A stretch of 64,000 nucleotides of DNA. It comes from Monarcha castaneiventris obscurior. Taxonomy: Eukaryota; Chordata; Aves; Passeriformes; Monarchidae. Positions 48,398 through 61,350 of this stretch are shown piece by piece; within the stretch, counting starts at the first letter, position 1; every line of letters starts with the position of its first letter. The position numbers and the translations under genes were made by a program. The stretch lies in contig JAMPIT010000512.1 of assembly GCA_026261815.1 (NCBI GenBank), positions 120,832 through 184,831 on the forward strand, given 5' to 3'. The notes under the pieces were generated by a model. The model ran no database searches and was not told the origin of the DNA. It saw nothing but the letters and a program-made list of their open reading frames with translations.

Positions 48398-48532
48398 ACT
48401 CTTCTGAGCCTTCTGTACTTGAAGCTGAACAGTCCCATCTGTCTCAGCCCTCCTTATTTGAAAGATGCTTCAATCCCCTAATTATCTTTGTTGGACTCTT
48501 CCATTTGTTCATGTCTCTGTTATGGACCATGT
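48398..48532 (-). mobile_element. CR1 LINE internal fragment (ORF2 end)
   Basis: On the minus strand this matches the CR1 segment that encodes the ORF2 C-terminus: 'gaagctgaacagtcccatct', 'gtctcagccctccttatttg', 'aattatctttgttggactct'. It has no tail and is truncated at both ends, so it is an old, partly erased copy. Confidence 0.72.
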
Positions 48533-48534
48533 AA

Positions 48535-51500
48535 TTTATTGATGTGTTTGAAGGATACATGTAAAACGGATTTTTTCCCAAAATTTCCATAATACTAACT
48601 AGAGTTCCTCCTTTAATCAATATCCAAACATTTTTATGTAGGCACAGATTCTTAACTGTGACTTACAATTTGCAATGCCATAACATAAACCTTCTTTTCA
48701 GATGTCTTTCAAAATCAGATGCAATACTTGCTGCTCTTAGGAATTGCAGAAATCCCTGAAACTTCACAATAGAAAAGAAAGAACTGCTTGTTCCTTTACA
48801 CTCTCATTAACTACCTTCCTTACTTAACAAATGAATCAAAAAAAGGGAAGTAATTGCAGCAATTGGATTTTCCCTTAAATTGGAAAAAAGAAAATAAACA
48901 TTTACAGAATTATAAAGAAACACCAATTTATAAAAGATTCCTTTCTGAGTCTTTGAACTGAAGTGTCTGGATTTTCAGACAACTTCCCAAGTCTCTATAT
49001 TCTTCTTTGTTTATTTTGCTTTCTCTTTGAAACAAGGGAAGAGAAAGGGAAATCCATAAGTAAGAAAGAAGAAAGATAAACTTCAAAAGATTTCCACTTC
49101 ACAACATCTGAGTAAAAAAAAAACTAAGGAGGAATCTGAAGGTGGTTTTGTGATGGTGGGGATTTTTTATGTGTTTTGTTGTTGTTGTTTTTCTTGTTGA
49201 AATTCTAAAATACATACTTCTGTATTTAAAATATGAAGATGCATGCGGTAAAAAAAAGACAGATGTTAAAGTAGGAAACAGACATAAGTTATATGATACC
49301 TAATGCCAATTAATATAGCTACATATACAAATATGACCATATGAGAAGTAAAGCTTTATTTATGACATTTTCAAAGGTTTACATTTCAGACATTTGAAAA
49401 AACATATAGGTGAAATGCTTACATTTTCTTGTCTTTGTCTATGAAATATATAGTATTTCTACTTATAAATTATGTTTACTAAAGTCCAACATCTGTAAAA
49501 CGTCATTTACAACATCTAACTTTTTATAATATTGTTAAAATATAATGCACTTTATAGCAAACATCTTCCACTTGGTTTTATAGTCTGGCCAAATAGGAAC
49601 AAAGAAAAAATTTTCCATAGCTTCTTTTTTCTGTAGTGTACTGATCATCAAATCTAATCTTCTCCCTTAATTTAAAAACACTTTTTTCTAAAATAATGGC
49701 AGGTACTGATCAGCTACTATGCCCCTGAGAAAGTTCTGACATTCAAATAAGTTAGGACAATATATACATCCAGCTACATTACATAAACTGTTAATGATTA
49801 TTCTAGAGTAAATACTGGAGGGAACAGATTTTTGTTTAATTTCCAGCACTTCTACATAGTAAATGAAAATACTTTTCCACTTAAAATAGCAGATCAGGTA
49901 ATTTTCAGAGTTTCATTTTAAAACACACTTTGGTTAACGGTACTATTTTACATAAAAAGCTTTATGAAATATATTTTTCTGAACTTCCAAAGCATTACAA
50001 ATCTTTAAGAAAACCTTGGAAATGGACAGTCATGTTTTTGAACTAAATTGTGCAGGGAATGAGGGAAAGGCAATCCTTGCCCATGGCTTGTTAGACAAGA
50101 GTACATACTGGTGCTAAAGAGAAAGGGTCAAGTGATTCTAAAGCCCTCTGTGATATTCCCCTCAAAACCCACAAAATGAATGGAGATTCATACTATGATT
50201 TTTTCCCCTAACATTTCTCTGCTGTTTCAATGATGTTTAATGTATTTTGTCACTGTGTAACTGGAAATATGGGTATCTCTACACAGGAGGAAAATAACTT
50301 CTCTTAAACAAAGATCTCGTTGCCTGGATAAGGAGAGAAAACAATATATTTCAAAAGTATTAATCTCCTGAGAAGGCTGTTATTTAACTGACAAAGCAAA
50401 ATTTTTCACATATTTTGTAGTGAAAAAAAAAAAAGTATGAGATCCAAAGCTTTCATTATTTGTAAAAGCTTTGTTAAGAAACAAACCAAAATGAAGAGTT
50501 CTTTCATTCTGTTTCTGGTCTAAGCTACAGCTAAGTTATAGAATCTATTAAGAGAGAACTATTTTCACTGTCTGCTTAAAAAAGATGTCTGTTTTTCACT
50601 GACCCAAGTATTTGGCAGAACAAAATGGGAAACTGGCTTAACTAATTTCCAAGGAGGAGGAGAAAATAAGACAAACATGGACAGTCAAGAATTTGTCTAG
50701 TTTTCTCTTTGGGGAATCCAGGACCTCAGAGCATACTTACCAGGCTCGAAGCAGAGAGAACAAAGGAACTGGTTTAATTACAAATATCAACCAATTTCTT
50801 TCCCTCACAGGTATTAACTTTTGAGCCATAATATTTGTATATAAGGGAACAATGGCAAACAGGTGCCATCCACCCTTTATTCATAGTTCAGATAGAAATA
50901 CATTCCTTTAATGTGTGAAAAGCTGGAGGAGGTAGTTAGTTTTCCAGCCAAGGACAGTCCTGTCAATTCCTATGTGATTAGTTACATTAATTGTTAAAAG
51001 ATAATATGAAGACCAAGGGAAGCATATTAATTTCTTAAAATAAATGAGGGAATGTAAATATAGCTATGCTATCTTAAAACACATCACTGTCTAGTTTATG
51101 AAAACATACTTGTTTTTTGTTTAGGGATTTTTTCTTAGTTGTTTGGGGGGTTTTGTGTGTATGAGTTTGCTTAAGATACAAGGGTCTTTGTCGAAGATAT
51201 GATTACAAAAGGCATCTGAAACAAAATTTTTTGTCTGTTTCATAGGATCATTTCAAACAAAAATCTGTTTTTCAAAGCTTTGCATATTAAATGAAAAAGT
51301 CTGTTTGCTAGAATGCTTGCTCTCAAATCAACTATTGATAATGTTCACAATGATATAAAACTTCAGAAACAAACATTTTGATGACTAAGTTACTTTATTT
51401 TTTTTTCTTATTAGCTATCTTAGACTGGTAATTTTAAAAAAATGCCAAGAAGCACATTGACTGTATGCAAAAGAAAATATATCCATGCAAAAAGGGTGCA

Positions 51501-52035
51501 AAACAACATGACTGATTCTTCTCACTTGTCATGACACAAATGTTACAATTAAAATATAAAAACTATTATACTATTTGATAAGATATTGACTAGTAAAAAA
51601 CACGATTCATTAATTAATTAAAATAAAATGAGCACTAAACAATAAGTTTGGGAAGCTTAAAATATTAATTTTTTTTTTGATATGCAGGCAGTATTTTTAA
51701 AATGCAGACATGTAGGAAATCACCCTATTCTGGCTACTTTACACACTCAATTCACTTGCTGTTCCCTTCCATGGAGATGTTAGAGGATATATCGCTCTTT
51801 GTTCTTTTTGAAATCAATTTATAGACCTATCTCCCATAATTTAACCAACATTTAAAACCTATCGACACCCTCTCTGTCCACAACCTTCTGCACTAACAAA
51901 TTACAGAAGTTTCCATTTGCTTACAAAGAATTTCTATCTTTCATTCTTTAACTGATACCAAATTACCATAAACAAATCCCTTTTTTGTTGTAGTGTTGCA
52001 GGATTTAATGAATAACTGTTCTACACTCACCTACT
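48535..52035. other. AT-rich non-coding interval, nothing recognised
   Basis: No gene or mobile element is visible here. GTT repeats near 49178 and scattered A/T runs are present. Confidence 0.6.
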
Positions 52036-52039
52036 CACC

Positions 52040-52400
52040 ACCTTGTACTAGTTGTAACCAGGATGGAGTTTTCTTCACTGCAGCACATACAGTGTTATGT
52101 TTTGGAGTGGTGACCAAAATAATCAGAGTCATACACACCAGTATTTTAGCTATTTCTGGACAGTGCTTACACAGCATCAAGACTTGCTCTGTTTCTCTTG
52201 CTGCCCCATGAGCAAGAAGACTAAAAATGAAAAAGAAACGAGACAACACAGCTGGTACAGCTGATCCCAACTGACAAAAGGTATATTCCATACCTTACGT
52301 ACTGTACTTGGCAATAAAAGCTGGGGGAGAGATGAAAGAAGGGAAGGGCTTAGAATTATGGTGTTTGTCTTATTACAGTGTTTGTGAGCAAGTGGCTGTG
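52040..52400 (+). mobile_element. ERVL-type LTR relic, 3'-truncated
   Basis: The order 'ggagttttcttcactgcagc', 'acagtgcttacacagcatca', 'acacagctggtacagctgat', 'cccaactgacaaaaggtata' and 'aaagctgggggagag' parallels the LTR at 57409-58019, and its inverted relative at 61351-61867. A TATA-like 'caataaaagctg' lies at about 52312. The 3' (R-U5) part is missing and the 5' end is worn. Two incidental ORFs cover it. Confidence 0.72.
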
Positions 52401-52494
52401 CCAGGCTAAGCTGCTGACTGAAGTTAGCCCATAATACACTCTCGCCATATTGTAGGTGTAATTTTCTTCCTATGTTTCTTTGTAAATGATAAAA

Positions 52495-52701
52495 AAATAC
52501 TTCAGTGAAGAGCTAAAATGTTTCAGGTATTGCAATAGCCTGCCCAGGGAAGTGGTGGAATTACCATCTCTGGAAGTGTTTAACAGGCATGTGGATGAGG
52601 CACTTGGGTATATGTCTTAGTGGTAACACAGCAGTGTTGGGCTAACAGTTGGACTCAATGATCTAGGAGGTCATTTCTAACCTTAATGATTTATGATTCT
52701 T
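52495..52701 (+). mobile_element. CR1 LINE 3' tail
   Basis: 'caatagcctgcccagggaag', 'accatctctggaagtgttta', 'gttggactcaatgatctagg' and the end 'aatgatttatgattctt' are the CR1 3' UTR. Confidence 0.9.
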
Positions 52702-55500
52702 TAAACATTATTTCTCATGCACTAGTCTTCCATCCATTCGTTATACAGATATTTAATTATACATATATATTATTCTGTATTTTTGTGTAATATATATTCT
52801 GCATTTTATTATACATAATTATTTGCATCCAAAATTTTTAAAGCTTATAATTTAAAGCTTATAAGTGCTTAGCAGATTAGAAAAATAAATTCTTTAAATT
52901 AGAGAAGACTAATATAGGAACTTATTTCTTCTAAATCTTAGAAATTTGATTGTCAACACCTCCTTATCTCACCTCAGTGGCATATTATCAGCATTCCAGT
53001 TTGTAAAACTTCAACATTAATAAGTACCCTGGTGATTAAAGCCTGAAATAGTGGAGTACTTATTATGGTACATCTGAGCATGATGGGAAGTGTCATTTTG
53101 CCCTTTTAAACTGAGCAGACACTCTGACTTAATTTCCATGGCGGCTGCAGGAATTATAGCAAGATTGTGAAAACACATGGTTTTGCATGTCTTACTCTCC
53201 ACGAATCTCTAAAATTTAAGATGAAGCCCTCTCATCTGTATTTCAGCTAAAAAAATAATAAAAAAGCCCCTCTCATTTCAGTGAGGTTCTTCTAACAGAT
53301 TATCCTTTCATCTGTTAACTCCTCTGTTGTAAATGGATATATGTATATACTTAACAGCAATTATGAAATTAGAGGTAATTGTAGTGGGAGTGTTTAGAAT
53401 ACTCACAAATCAAGCCTCTTTAAAACTGAACTTTACACTAATCTTTTGTTAGCAAAGCACTTTGAATGGTCAGTTCTTGCAAAAAATTGATCTTTAACCC
53501 TGTGTGTTCAGAACAGTAAGCCTTTAAATCTTAAGCTAACTGTGAATATACATTCTGGAGTTGATGTTATATTTTTAGAACTGGTGACTGTTATTCTTGG
53601 TAGTTATTAGCCACTGAAGTGAAAATGATCAAGCCTAGGAGCAGGAGAACTTGGAAATGAAGCGGGCGATCTCCTTTCCTCCTGACACTCTTTACCATAT
53701 TATTCAGTTTTGATAGGATATTTGGTAAGATGCACTGCCTATTTGCATTGTCTTGTGCTTCAGTCTTTTGATTTTGGACATTTTTTTGTCACTTGGAAGT
53801 CTACCAAATACAGGAGATGGATGTCCATCTTTTCTTTACTCCTTTAGTACCCATACTTTGTCTGGCTATGACTTCACAAGGTCGTTATGCTTATTGCTAC
53901 GACCTCATAACACCTACACTCCAGCACTGTTATTTGTTTGGTAAAGTACTTTTTTAGTGCTTCTGTAAACTTATATTTATTTTCAAGGCAATATAATATC
54001 AATTAGGTCCTGCATAATTAGTTTATATGTGCCATGGGTCTCTGTCTTGGCTATGCCTCACTCTGTTCTTTGTGGTTGGTATATTTCAGCAAGGCTGATC
54101 TTTATGTTTGAAATATACAATTCCCTTGTGGACTGACAGAAAGACAAAGAAAAAATTATAGAGTTTAAGAATGTATATAGTTTCCCAGCCGACATTTGAA
54201 ACTGAATTATATGTTATTCCAAGGCTATCTTGTTAATCAAATCTTATTGTGGTCACATTTCAGCTGCTAAGATAAAGCAGCCAGGAAATATATTAGTCTT
54301 AGTTCATAGACACTAAACATTATGAACAGCCATCAGATATCTTTCTTTGTGTGACATTTTGCCTTCCTGCTTTGTTTTTCTGCTCTAAATAGAAGGAAAC
54401 TTTAGTGGTGAATATTAGTTTTGCTGTCATTGTTGCTTCCCTTTTATAGAGCTCTTTACTATATACTTTTCCTGGAAATTGAAAGACCTTTAAGGGAAAT
54501 TGTCTAATGACAACTCTTGGAGTTTCACAATAAGCAAAAATCTTTCAAATGAAATACTATCAAATCAGTTCTCACCTAGGAAAGAAATCATGGTAAGATG
54601 AATTTTCTATCCATTACCCTGACTCGTTAAATTAGCTTCTTGTTAGTAGGATTGTAAAGTACTGAAAAGTGTTGAACAATTCAGGTATGGATCATGTATA
54701 TCTAATGATGTCCATCTAGCAAGAGTTACAAATTGAACTAAATGAACTGTGGACATCTGTTCTTGGGAACGTTTTTGTGATTCTCTGATTTTTTTTTTCA
54801 TCATACTCCTTTCTTCTTTCAAAATAACCATCTAAATTTAAAATAAAGGAGGAAAAAAAGCATACTTATAAAAAAAAAAAGTCTTCTGGTGTATTGAAGA
54901 CAAACTCGTCTCCAAAGGCTCATGGAAGAGAAGAACTGCAACATGGAGAATAGTACTAACTGGTTCTATTAAAAACAACAAAACAAATTCATTAATTTCA
55001 CTTGACTCATAACTTGCAGTCAACAAATTAGGAGGCTTACAATTCCTGTGTATTCCACCACCATCCCGTCAAATAGCCACGCTCTGCTGTATACTGAACA
55101 CCAGAACTGTTCGAATTAGAGACCATTTAGTTATTAAAGATATACCATTTATATAAAATTTGATTTTTCCAATAATTGTTTTACTTTGGGTTTATTGCTA
55201 ACAGATTTCCTTCTCATTGTGCAGTACCCCTCTTTAGGCTGCATTTTGAGACAAAGGATGGTTTTATTTATTTATTCAATTTCTGAAATGAATAATCCTT
55301 TTTTTTTTTTTTTTCTGATATGATCTCAGTTATAAATGACTGTGGGAAGTTGACTTTTGTAGTCTTCCATGACAAAAGTTTCACTCTGTTAATAATTTGT
55401 TAAAACAGTTAATGACTAATTGGCTCCAAGTTACTGTAAAATGGTTAAGGGATATTTTGTTACTTGGATAACTGTTAAATCTGTTTGTGAATTTTATTTG
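52702..55500. other. AT-rich non-coding interval, nothing recognised
   Basis: No gene or mobile element is visible. A T run occurs at about 55300. Confidence 0.6.
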
Positions 55501-55779
55501 GGAAATGGGGCTGATTAGTTTTAGGTTAGTTTCTTGTATTTGTACTAGGCCTGGAGTTGATTGACAGGAAGGCAAGGGAGAACTTCCTAGAAAAAGGGGG
55601 TCAACTGTGATTAGCATAAGGGGATAACCCAAGGATCAGGACTGGACCAGGACTTCACCAGTCACTCGATGCCCCTACCTTGCACATTTGAATGAACCAA
55701 TCACCTGGACAATGAGACGACAAACACCAATCAAGTTGTGTCCAAGACTCTCGGGGTGGGGTGGTGCTTCTGGGAGATC

Positions 55780-55786
55780 TATAAAA
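55780..55786 (+). promoter_or_regulatory. LTR TATA box with upstream CCAAT boxes
   Basis: TATAAAA about 82 bp upstream of the first AATAAA and about 50-80 bp downstream of two CCAAT motifs: the core promoter of the LTR. Confidence 0.78.
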
Positions 55787-55867
55787 GGTGACTCCCCTAG
55801 CGGTCAGGGTCTCTGACCAATTGATCCTGGTTGGGCACCCAGTGTGGGTTGGGTTCTCCTCCCCAGG

Positions 55868-55873
55868 AATAAA
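55868..55873 (+). terminator. LTR polyadenylation signal AATAAA (first of two)
   Basis: The first AATAAA after the TATA box; a second is at 55921-55926. The first gives an R region of ordinary length. Confidence 0.6.
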
Positions 55874-56849
55874 CTAGCCAGCTGTTAGGAGCCTTAATTG
55901 TTCCATTGTTCGTTTTTGTTAATAAACCTGCTTAGCAGGAAATTGGCTACAGTCATTTTTTTCAGTTCTCTAAAAAGTTGGTTTCTATCTACAGCAGTTT
56001 CATATTGACATAATACTGAAAATCCCAAAAAACAAACCCCCTTGGATTTTCCACACAGTAAACTCAGAAAATTACCGTGGCATTTTTCCACCACTTCCTT
56101 ACTATTTATATAGAAAACAAATCATTAGCTCTTATCACTAGGTTCTCTTTTCTTCCAATGTCTACCTTTTAACTTTACAGATACGCCCTTTCCTGTTGAT
56201 CCAAAGTGCATTTAAATCTCCTGAAAACTTTACTTTTTGCATTTTTTGCTGCAGCAGAATGGATTAGAAGTCACTCCAGCAGTGTCAAGACTAGAGACCC
56301 ACTGAACAATTCTACCAGAGGAGGCCAGATAAAACTTTTCACAATTGAATAGGATGTTGTTTTCAACAGTGATGTGCCATTGCAACAGTGAGCTTTATTG
56401 TGAAAAAGCAAAACCAAAAATCTTTAAAACAAAAATCCTGAAAATTTCTACACAAATTTTGTTGATCATAATAATAAAAGGCTGAGGTCCTTTCAATAAA
56501 AGAAGATTACTCCCAAAAAGAAAAGAAATGTGTGAGAGGTAGATCACCACACAGAAATGTTTTCTTAACACTTAATTTCAATGCTAATCTCATTATTAAA
56601 ATATTGTATGTTTATACAGATTATGCAAGGAGGTATCACCTTTCCTGTATTTTCAGTGTTGAATCTGTGCAACTCAAAGGGAATATAGCTCATTTGATGT
56701 ATTAAAAATCACAGAGAGACTCAGAAGTCTCTCTGATAAAACTGCAGGACAGTAACAACGACCCACAAGAGGACACAGTTATCCAGAGAAAATGTTCACA
56801 ACACTGTAAGTATTAGAAGAAGAAAATTTAAATTCGCAACCTCTTGAGG

Positions 56850-57055
56850 ACTTGCTTGTTTCAACAGTTGATAGAAATTTCATCCTGTAACAGCCAAACA
56901 TGTAAAATAATGGTCCCAGTTATGACCTGCTGTAAAACAAGTGCACAGAAGCATTTCCTGTTGCTGCACAAAATATTTGTATATAAGCACAGTAGCACCA
57001 TGACCTGTCCGTGGTCTGAATAAACCAGAGTAAGTCCATAGACTACTGTCTGATC
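56850..57055 (+). mobile_element. possible short LTR
   Basis: A TATA-like 'gtatataagc' at about 56980 is followed about 40 bp later by AATAAA (near 57019), inside a block of mixed composition. That spacing is typical of compact alpharetrovirus-like LTRs. I could not find matching flanks or convincing TG...CA ends. Confidence 0.35.
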
Positions 57056-57403
57056 AGCAATTCATGATGTTGCCATAGTTCGTTCCCCTCTAAGTATTTC
57101 TTCTTCAAATTGAATAGGTCTAGGTTACTCAGTGACTTAATTCATGAAAGCCATTTCACCTATCTTACCATCTTTGTAAGAGCCATTAGTTCTTATTGAA
57201 AGACTGTCAACTTGATTGCTTAAGTATTTAAAATGTCTTGTGTCAGATTCTATTTAAGCTTCAGGCATGATGGAGCATTTGGAAAATCTGTTATGTCAGT
57301 TGATAAAGAGATTTACACATGTTTATGTAGTTGACTGAGTGAATATCAGAGAAAGAAGCTGGGACCAGATAAAACCCAGGGCTATTAGAGAGAAACAACA
57401 GGA

Positions 57404-57408
57404 CAAGG
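57404..57408. repeat. target-site duplication (left), CAAGG
   Basis: CAAGG precedes the TG of the LTR and recurs exactly at 58020-58024. Confidence 0.88.
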
Positions 57409-58019
57409 TGTGTTGTTTTTGGCTGAGCTGGAGTTAATTTTCTTGACAGTAGCTTGTATGTGACTAGATTTTGGATTTATGCTAGAAACAGTGTTGATAA
57501 TATAGATAATACAATATTGCTGAGCAACACTTGTATAGCATCAAGGCATTTTCTGCTTCTTGTACCATCCCACCAGTGATGAGGCTGTGGGTGCACAAGT
57601 AATTGGGAAGGCACACAGCTGGACCAGCTGATTCCAACTGACTCAAGGGATATTCCTTATGTCATATGTTCAGCATGCAAAGCTGGAGGAAGAGGAAGGA
57701 AGGAGGACAGAATTGGAGTGATAGCATTTGTCTTCCCAAGTCACGGTTACTCATAAAGGAGCCCTGCCCTCCTGGGGATGGCTAAACCCTTGCCTTCTTG
57801 TGGGAAACTATAAATGAATTCCTTTTTTCCCTTTGCTTTCTCTGTTAAACTGTCTTTGCCTCAACCAACAAGTTTTCTTTTACTCTTCTGATTCTTTTCT
57901 CCATCCCACTGGTGTGGGAGTAAGCAAGCAGTTGATTGGGACACTGTCATGGTTTAGCATAGCTTGGAGTTGTAGTTAAGGAACCTGCTACAGTTTCCAG
58001 ATGGGGTTAAGCCATAACA
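57409..58019 (+). mobile_element. solo ERVL-type LTR (611 bp)
   Basis: It begins TGTGTTGTTTTTGGCTGAGC, ends AGCCATAACA and is flanked by a 5-bp duplication CAAGG, the length produced by ERVL-type integrases. Internal landmarks are 'ggagttaattttcttgacag', 'ggaccagctgattccaactg', 'gtcttcccaagtcac', 'cccttgccttcttg' and a U5 'ccatcccactggtgtgggag'. The TATA position (near 57672) and polyadenylation signal (near 57845) have decayed. Near its 3' end it carries a 48-bp insertion absent from the related copy at 61351. No internal retroviral genes remain. Confidence 0.9.
57945..57992 (+). repeat. 48-bp TG...CA insert inside the LTR
   Basis: Compared with the inverted related LTR at 61351-61867, this copy has about 48 extra bases here. 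They start TGTCATGGTTTAG and end AACCTGCTACA, closely matching the two outer ends of the element at 27404-28610. There is no clear duplication around the insert. Confidence 0.5.
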
Positions 58020-58024
58020 CAAGG

Positions 58025-61000
58025 ATAGAGCTGAACTCCAAGCAAAGTATGAAGGGAAGCACCAAGACAGAATGCAGGTATTCAGGAGCAGGTCTAGATC
58101 TGGACAGTTCAAGTAAAATGACTCAGAAGCTGATCCTACATCAGATGAAAAAATGTGTTGTAGAGAAACACCTAGAATCAGGTTTAAAGGCTACCAGATG
58201 CCCTGAGTTCTTGAAAGGACTTAGTAGCTTCTGCTTGTGCAGTATCAGGTGTGTGTGATAACAGCATCAGTGGCTATATTGCTGGGAGCACAGCTAAATT
58301 TAGCACAGCTAAATTGTTCATGGCAATGCTAATAACTGTCCTTGCACAAGGAAGAAAAGACTGCCAGATCCTTCTGCTAAACATAGGGAAGAAATACATA
58401 TTTTTGAAGACAAAGTAGGATGATTGCTTTACTGAGTAAGTCTGTGAGTGGAGCCAATTTCTATTGCATTACTTTCCTAATCAAACAGTAGTCAAGAAAA
58501 GATTGAAAAATTCATTATCAATTGTTGTACCTCTGTATAAAGAATTCTAACACAATATTTATGCCAAGTGTTTACTAAATACAAAATGCTAAATATTATT
58601 TATAAAACCATTATACATGCTAGAAACTCTAACAGAAATTTTAAAAAGTACAACAATTCTTAAGACAGATGGGATAACTTTATGAAACAAAAAAGATTAT
58701 TCTGAGTTGGAAATACAGGATTACACTGAAACAAATTAATTCCTGGCAAGACATTAGAAAGAAGATGAGTGATAAAAAAAACCTGGAACCGGGAGAATAT
58801 CCAAGTACTTCTGGCTAGGCTCAAATCAAAAAGATTTTTAATTCAAAAACTCCATAAGGAAGACACTTCTTTTATTGCTATTCTTTCATATAATCTAAAA
58901 AAACTTCTTGAGTGTTTCTATTTTCCGGCAAGTTCTATTAATTTATTCTTCACTCATCTACTGATGGGTAACTTGCCAATATCTTGATTTGATCCTGAAG
59001 ACATACTGGTCCCATTTGATTCAATATCAAATTCTTAGTCCTAAAATCTTAAACCACATTAAGTAATAGTGACATGAGAGCTAGAATAATATCACAGTTT
59101 ACTCTTACAATCTGTGCATGGTGAAGGGTTGGCCTCTGTTTTGGAGCTATTCAGCACAGAATTCACCCAAACAGGGGTTCTGTATCAAGTCGTAGTCATT
59201 TAAATGAATGTTCAAAATGCAATTAAGAGGGGCAGCCCTATAATATACGTGTAATAGTAATAAAGAGAGCAAACTTTGCGAAGGTTATTCAGACCATGAG
59301 CTTAAACAAAGTGATGTTGTTTCATTGCTACAAGTGAATTTCTTCCCCAAGCAGTTGACCTCTGGGTAAGTGTGTTTAACTGCATCCAGGGTTTCAGCTT
59401 CCCTCAATTTCCAGATCCAAGGGCTGAGCACAGTGTGCTGTTCCTCTCTGGTCTGCACAGATGGGTTACCTCTCAGCTTGCAAAAGATTGATGTAAATAC
59501 AGAACTGGGAAATGGGTAGGAATTTCTCTTGGCTCCTTTGGTTTATACCAGAACATAGAAACTAGTTACACAACCTGCATTCTTAACTCCTGTGGCTGGA
59601 GTCAGGTAGTGGGAGTACTTCGCTCTCCCTATATTTCCCAGTGTTATTCTATACATAAGAATCTACCTTAAAAAATACAGTCAGTAGTGGGACAGAAGAG
59701 AGAATAGAAAAAGCAAAAGAGAAAAACTTCTAGGCTGATATAAAAGTTTAATAAATGAAAAGGGGGAAAAGATAGAAAAGCAATCACTCAGCATGTCCCA
59801 CAAGCAAACTGATGCCCAGCTAGTAATTGGGAAATAGCTGCCTTGGAAAACACCTATTTTTATTTTTGATTGTGATACTACATGATATGTAGTATCCCTT
59901 TTTTAAAATGTTTACATTACAAGGCTCAAGACTGACATCCAGTATTATGATGAAGAAAGTCTGATTTCAGAAGTTCTATGTTCCAATAAGATTTTTGTTC
60001 TCTTTGTTCAATTTCTTCATATTGGTATAACAAAAACAGGGGAAGCTTTATAAATAGTTAAAATGAAAAGGTGGGGATTCAAAGATTGAACTTAAAGCAG
60101 TACAGGAGTTATAAAGTGAAATAGTCAAGCAAGCAAACAAAGTTAAAAGGACAAGTTTTGGGGTGTAAATAGGCATCCTGTGTTCTTGGAATTAAAATGA
60201 AAGTCTTGTAGAAGTACTTAAAGCCTTAAAAATGCAGAAATGCAGAAAACGATGTATTCAAAAGCTAAAGATCTTACTTTGTTTGGGGTTTTTTTTTTTT
60301 TTTTCCTCCTAAAAACTGACAGGTGAACAAACCAAAATTTATTCCTATATATTTCTTCATATATTGTAGAGGAACTGAATAGGTGATTTGTGGAGTTTTG
60401 GCTTTGTCCTTTGAGAACTCAAACTATCTCCCCCTAAAAAAACAATATGTAACAAACTTCTACAATTTTAGGAAAACCAGATGTAACTGATACATTACTA
60501 TAAAATTCCCTTTTACAAATCATGCATTATAAGTATCGATTTTGTATTACCACAATTAATAAAAAATAATAGAAATATTAATTCTCATTTTCAAGCTGGA
60601 CTCTTTGCAAGATCATTTTCTACACATTTAAGCAGGTTTTCTGTACTAAGAACACATTGAAATCTTGGAAAAACTAATATAAACAAACTTTATGACACCA
60701 CTATATTTCCACTTACATAATAATGAAACCAGAGCAATCACATTTAATAAAACCAAAGTTTGACTTTTATATTTGCTGTGAATCCAAAGTACCTGGGAAT
60801 GCACTACAGTAGTGTCACCTGAGCTCCAGTAAGCATGAAAAATTTGCTAACATTCCTTAATTTCCAGGATTAGATGTTGATGGCAGTGACTAGTTGGAAA
60901 TATAATCTATAAACATATTTTTAAATAATTTTGCTCTTATGGAACTCCTTGCAAGAGTAATTAGTTTTCCATTCTGCAACTGTACACTGCTTAGTACAGT

Positions 61001-61350
61001 GATAATTTTTTGATTCACAACTGTGGTTCCTCAATGTTATCAAAATACAGTTAAGAACTGCAATTATTTTAAGATGATGTGTGGTTATCCATTGAACTTT
61101 AATATGGATTAATAATAAATGTATGAACTAGTGACTTCCTATCCATACTTAATATAAATTGACATTGTTTGGCATTCTAAAATACTGGTATGTAGTATTT
61201 ACATAAACAGTGATACCTGTTTAATTCAGTTATATGAAATAATGCTGACAACTTTCCTGTGATCTAATTACACTATCTGCATTGTCACCATACAGTAGTT
61301 CCAATTTTTTAAGCACATTTGAAGTGTAACTAAAAATCTTTGCCTGTATT
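58025..61350. other. AT-rich non-coding interval, nothing recognised with confidence
   Basis: Slightly less AT-rich patches occur at about 58020-58260 and 59340-59620, without recognisable elements. A T run lies at 60287-60305. Confidence 0.55.

Larger units (their letters stand above)
55506..55937 (+). mobile_element. solo ERV LTR (about 432 bp)
   Basis: Promoter architecture is clear: CCAAT boxes at 55697-55701 and 55727-55731, a TATA box at 55780-55786 (TATAAAA), and AATAAA at 55868-55873 and 55921-55926. Taking TG at 55506 and CA at 55937 gives a matching 5-bp flank GGAAA on both sides (55501-55505 and 55938-55942). The LTR call is firm; these exact ends are plausible but not certain because the start TGGGGC is unusual. 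No internal sequence is left. Confidence 0.75.
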
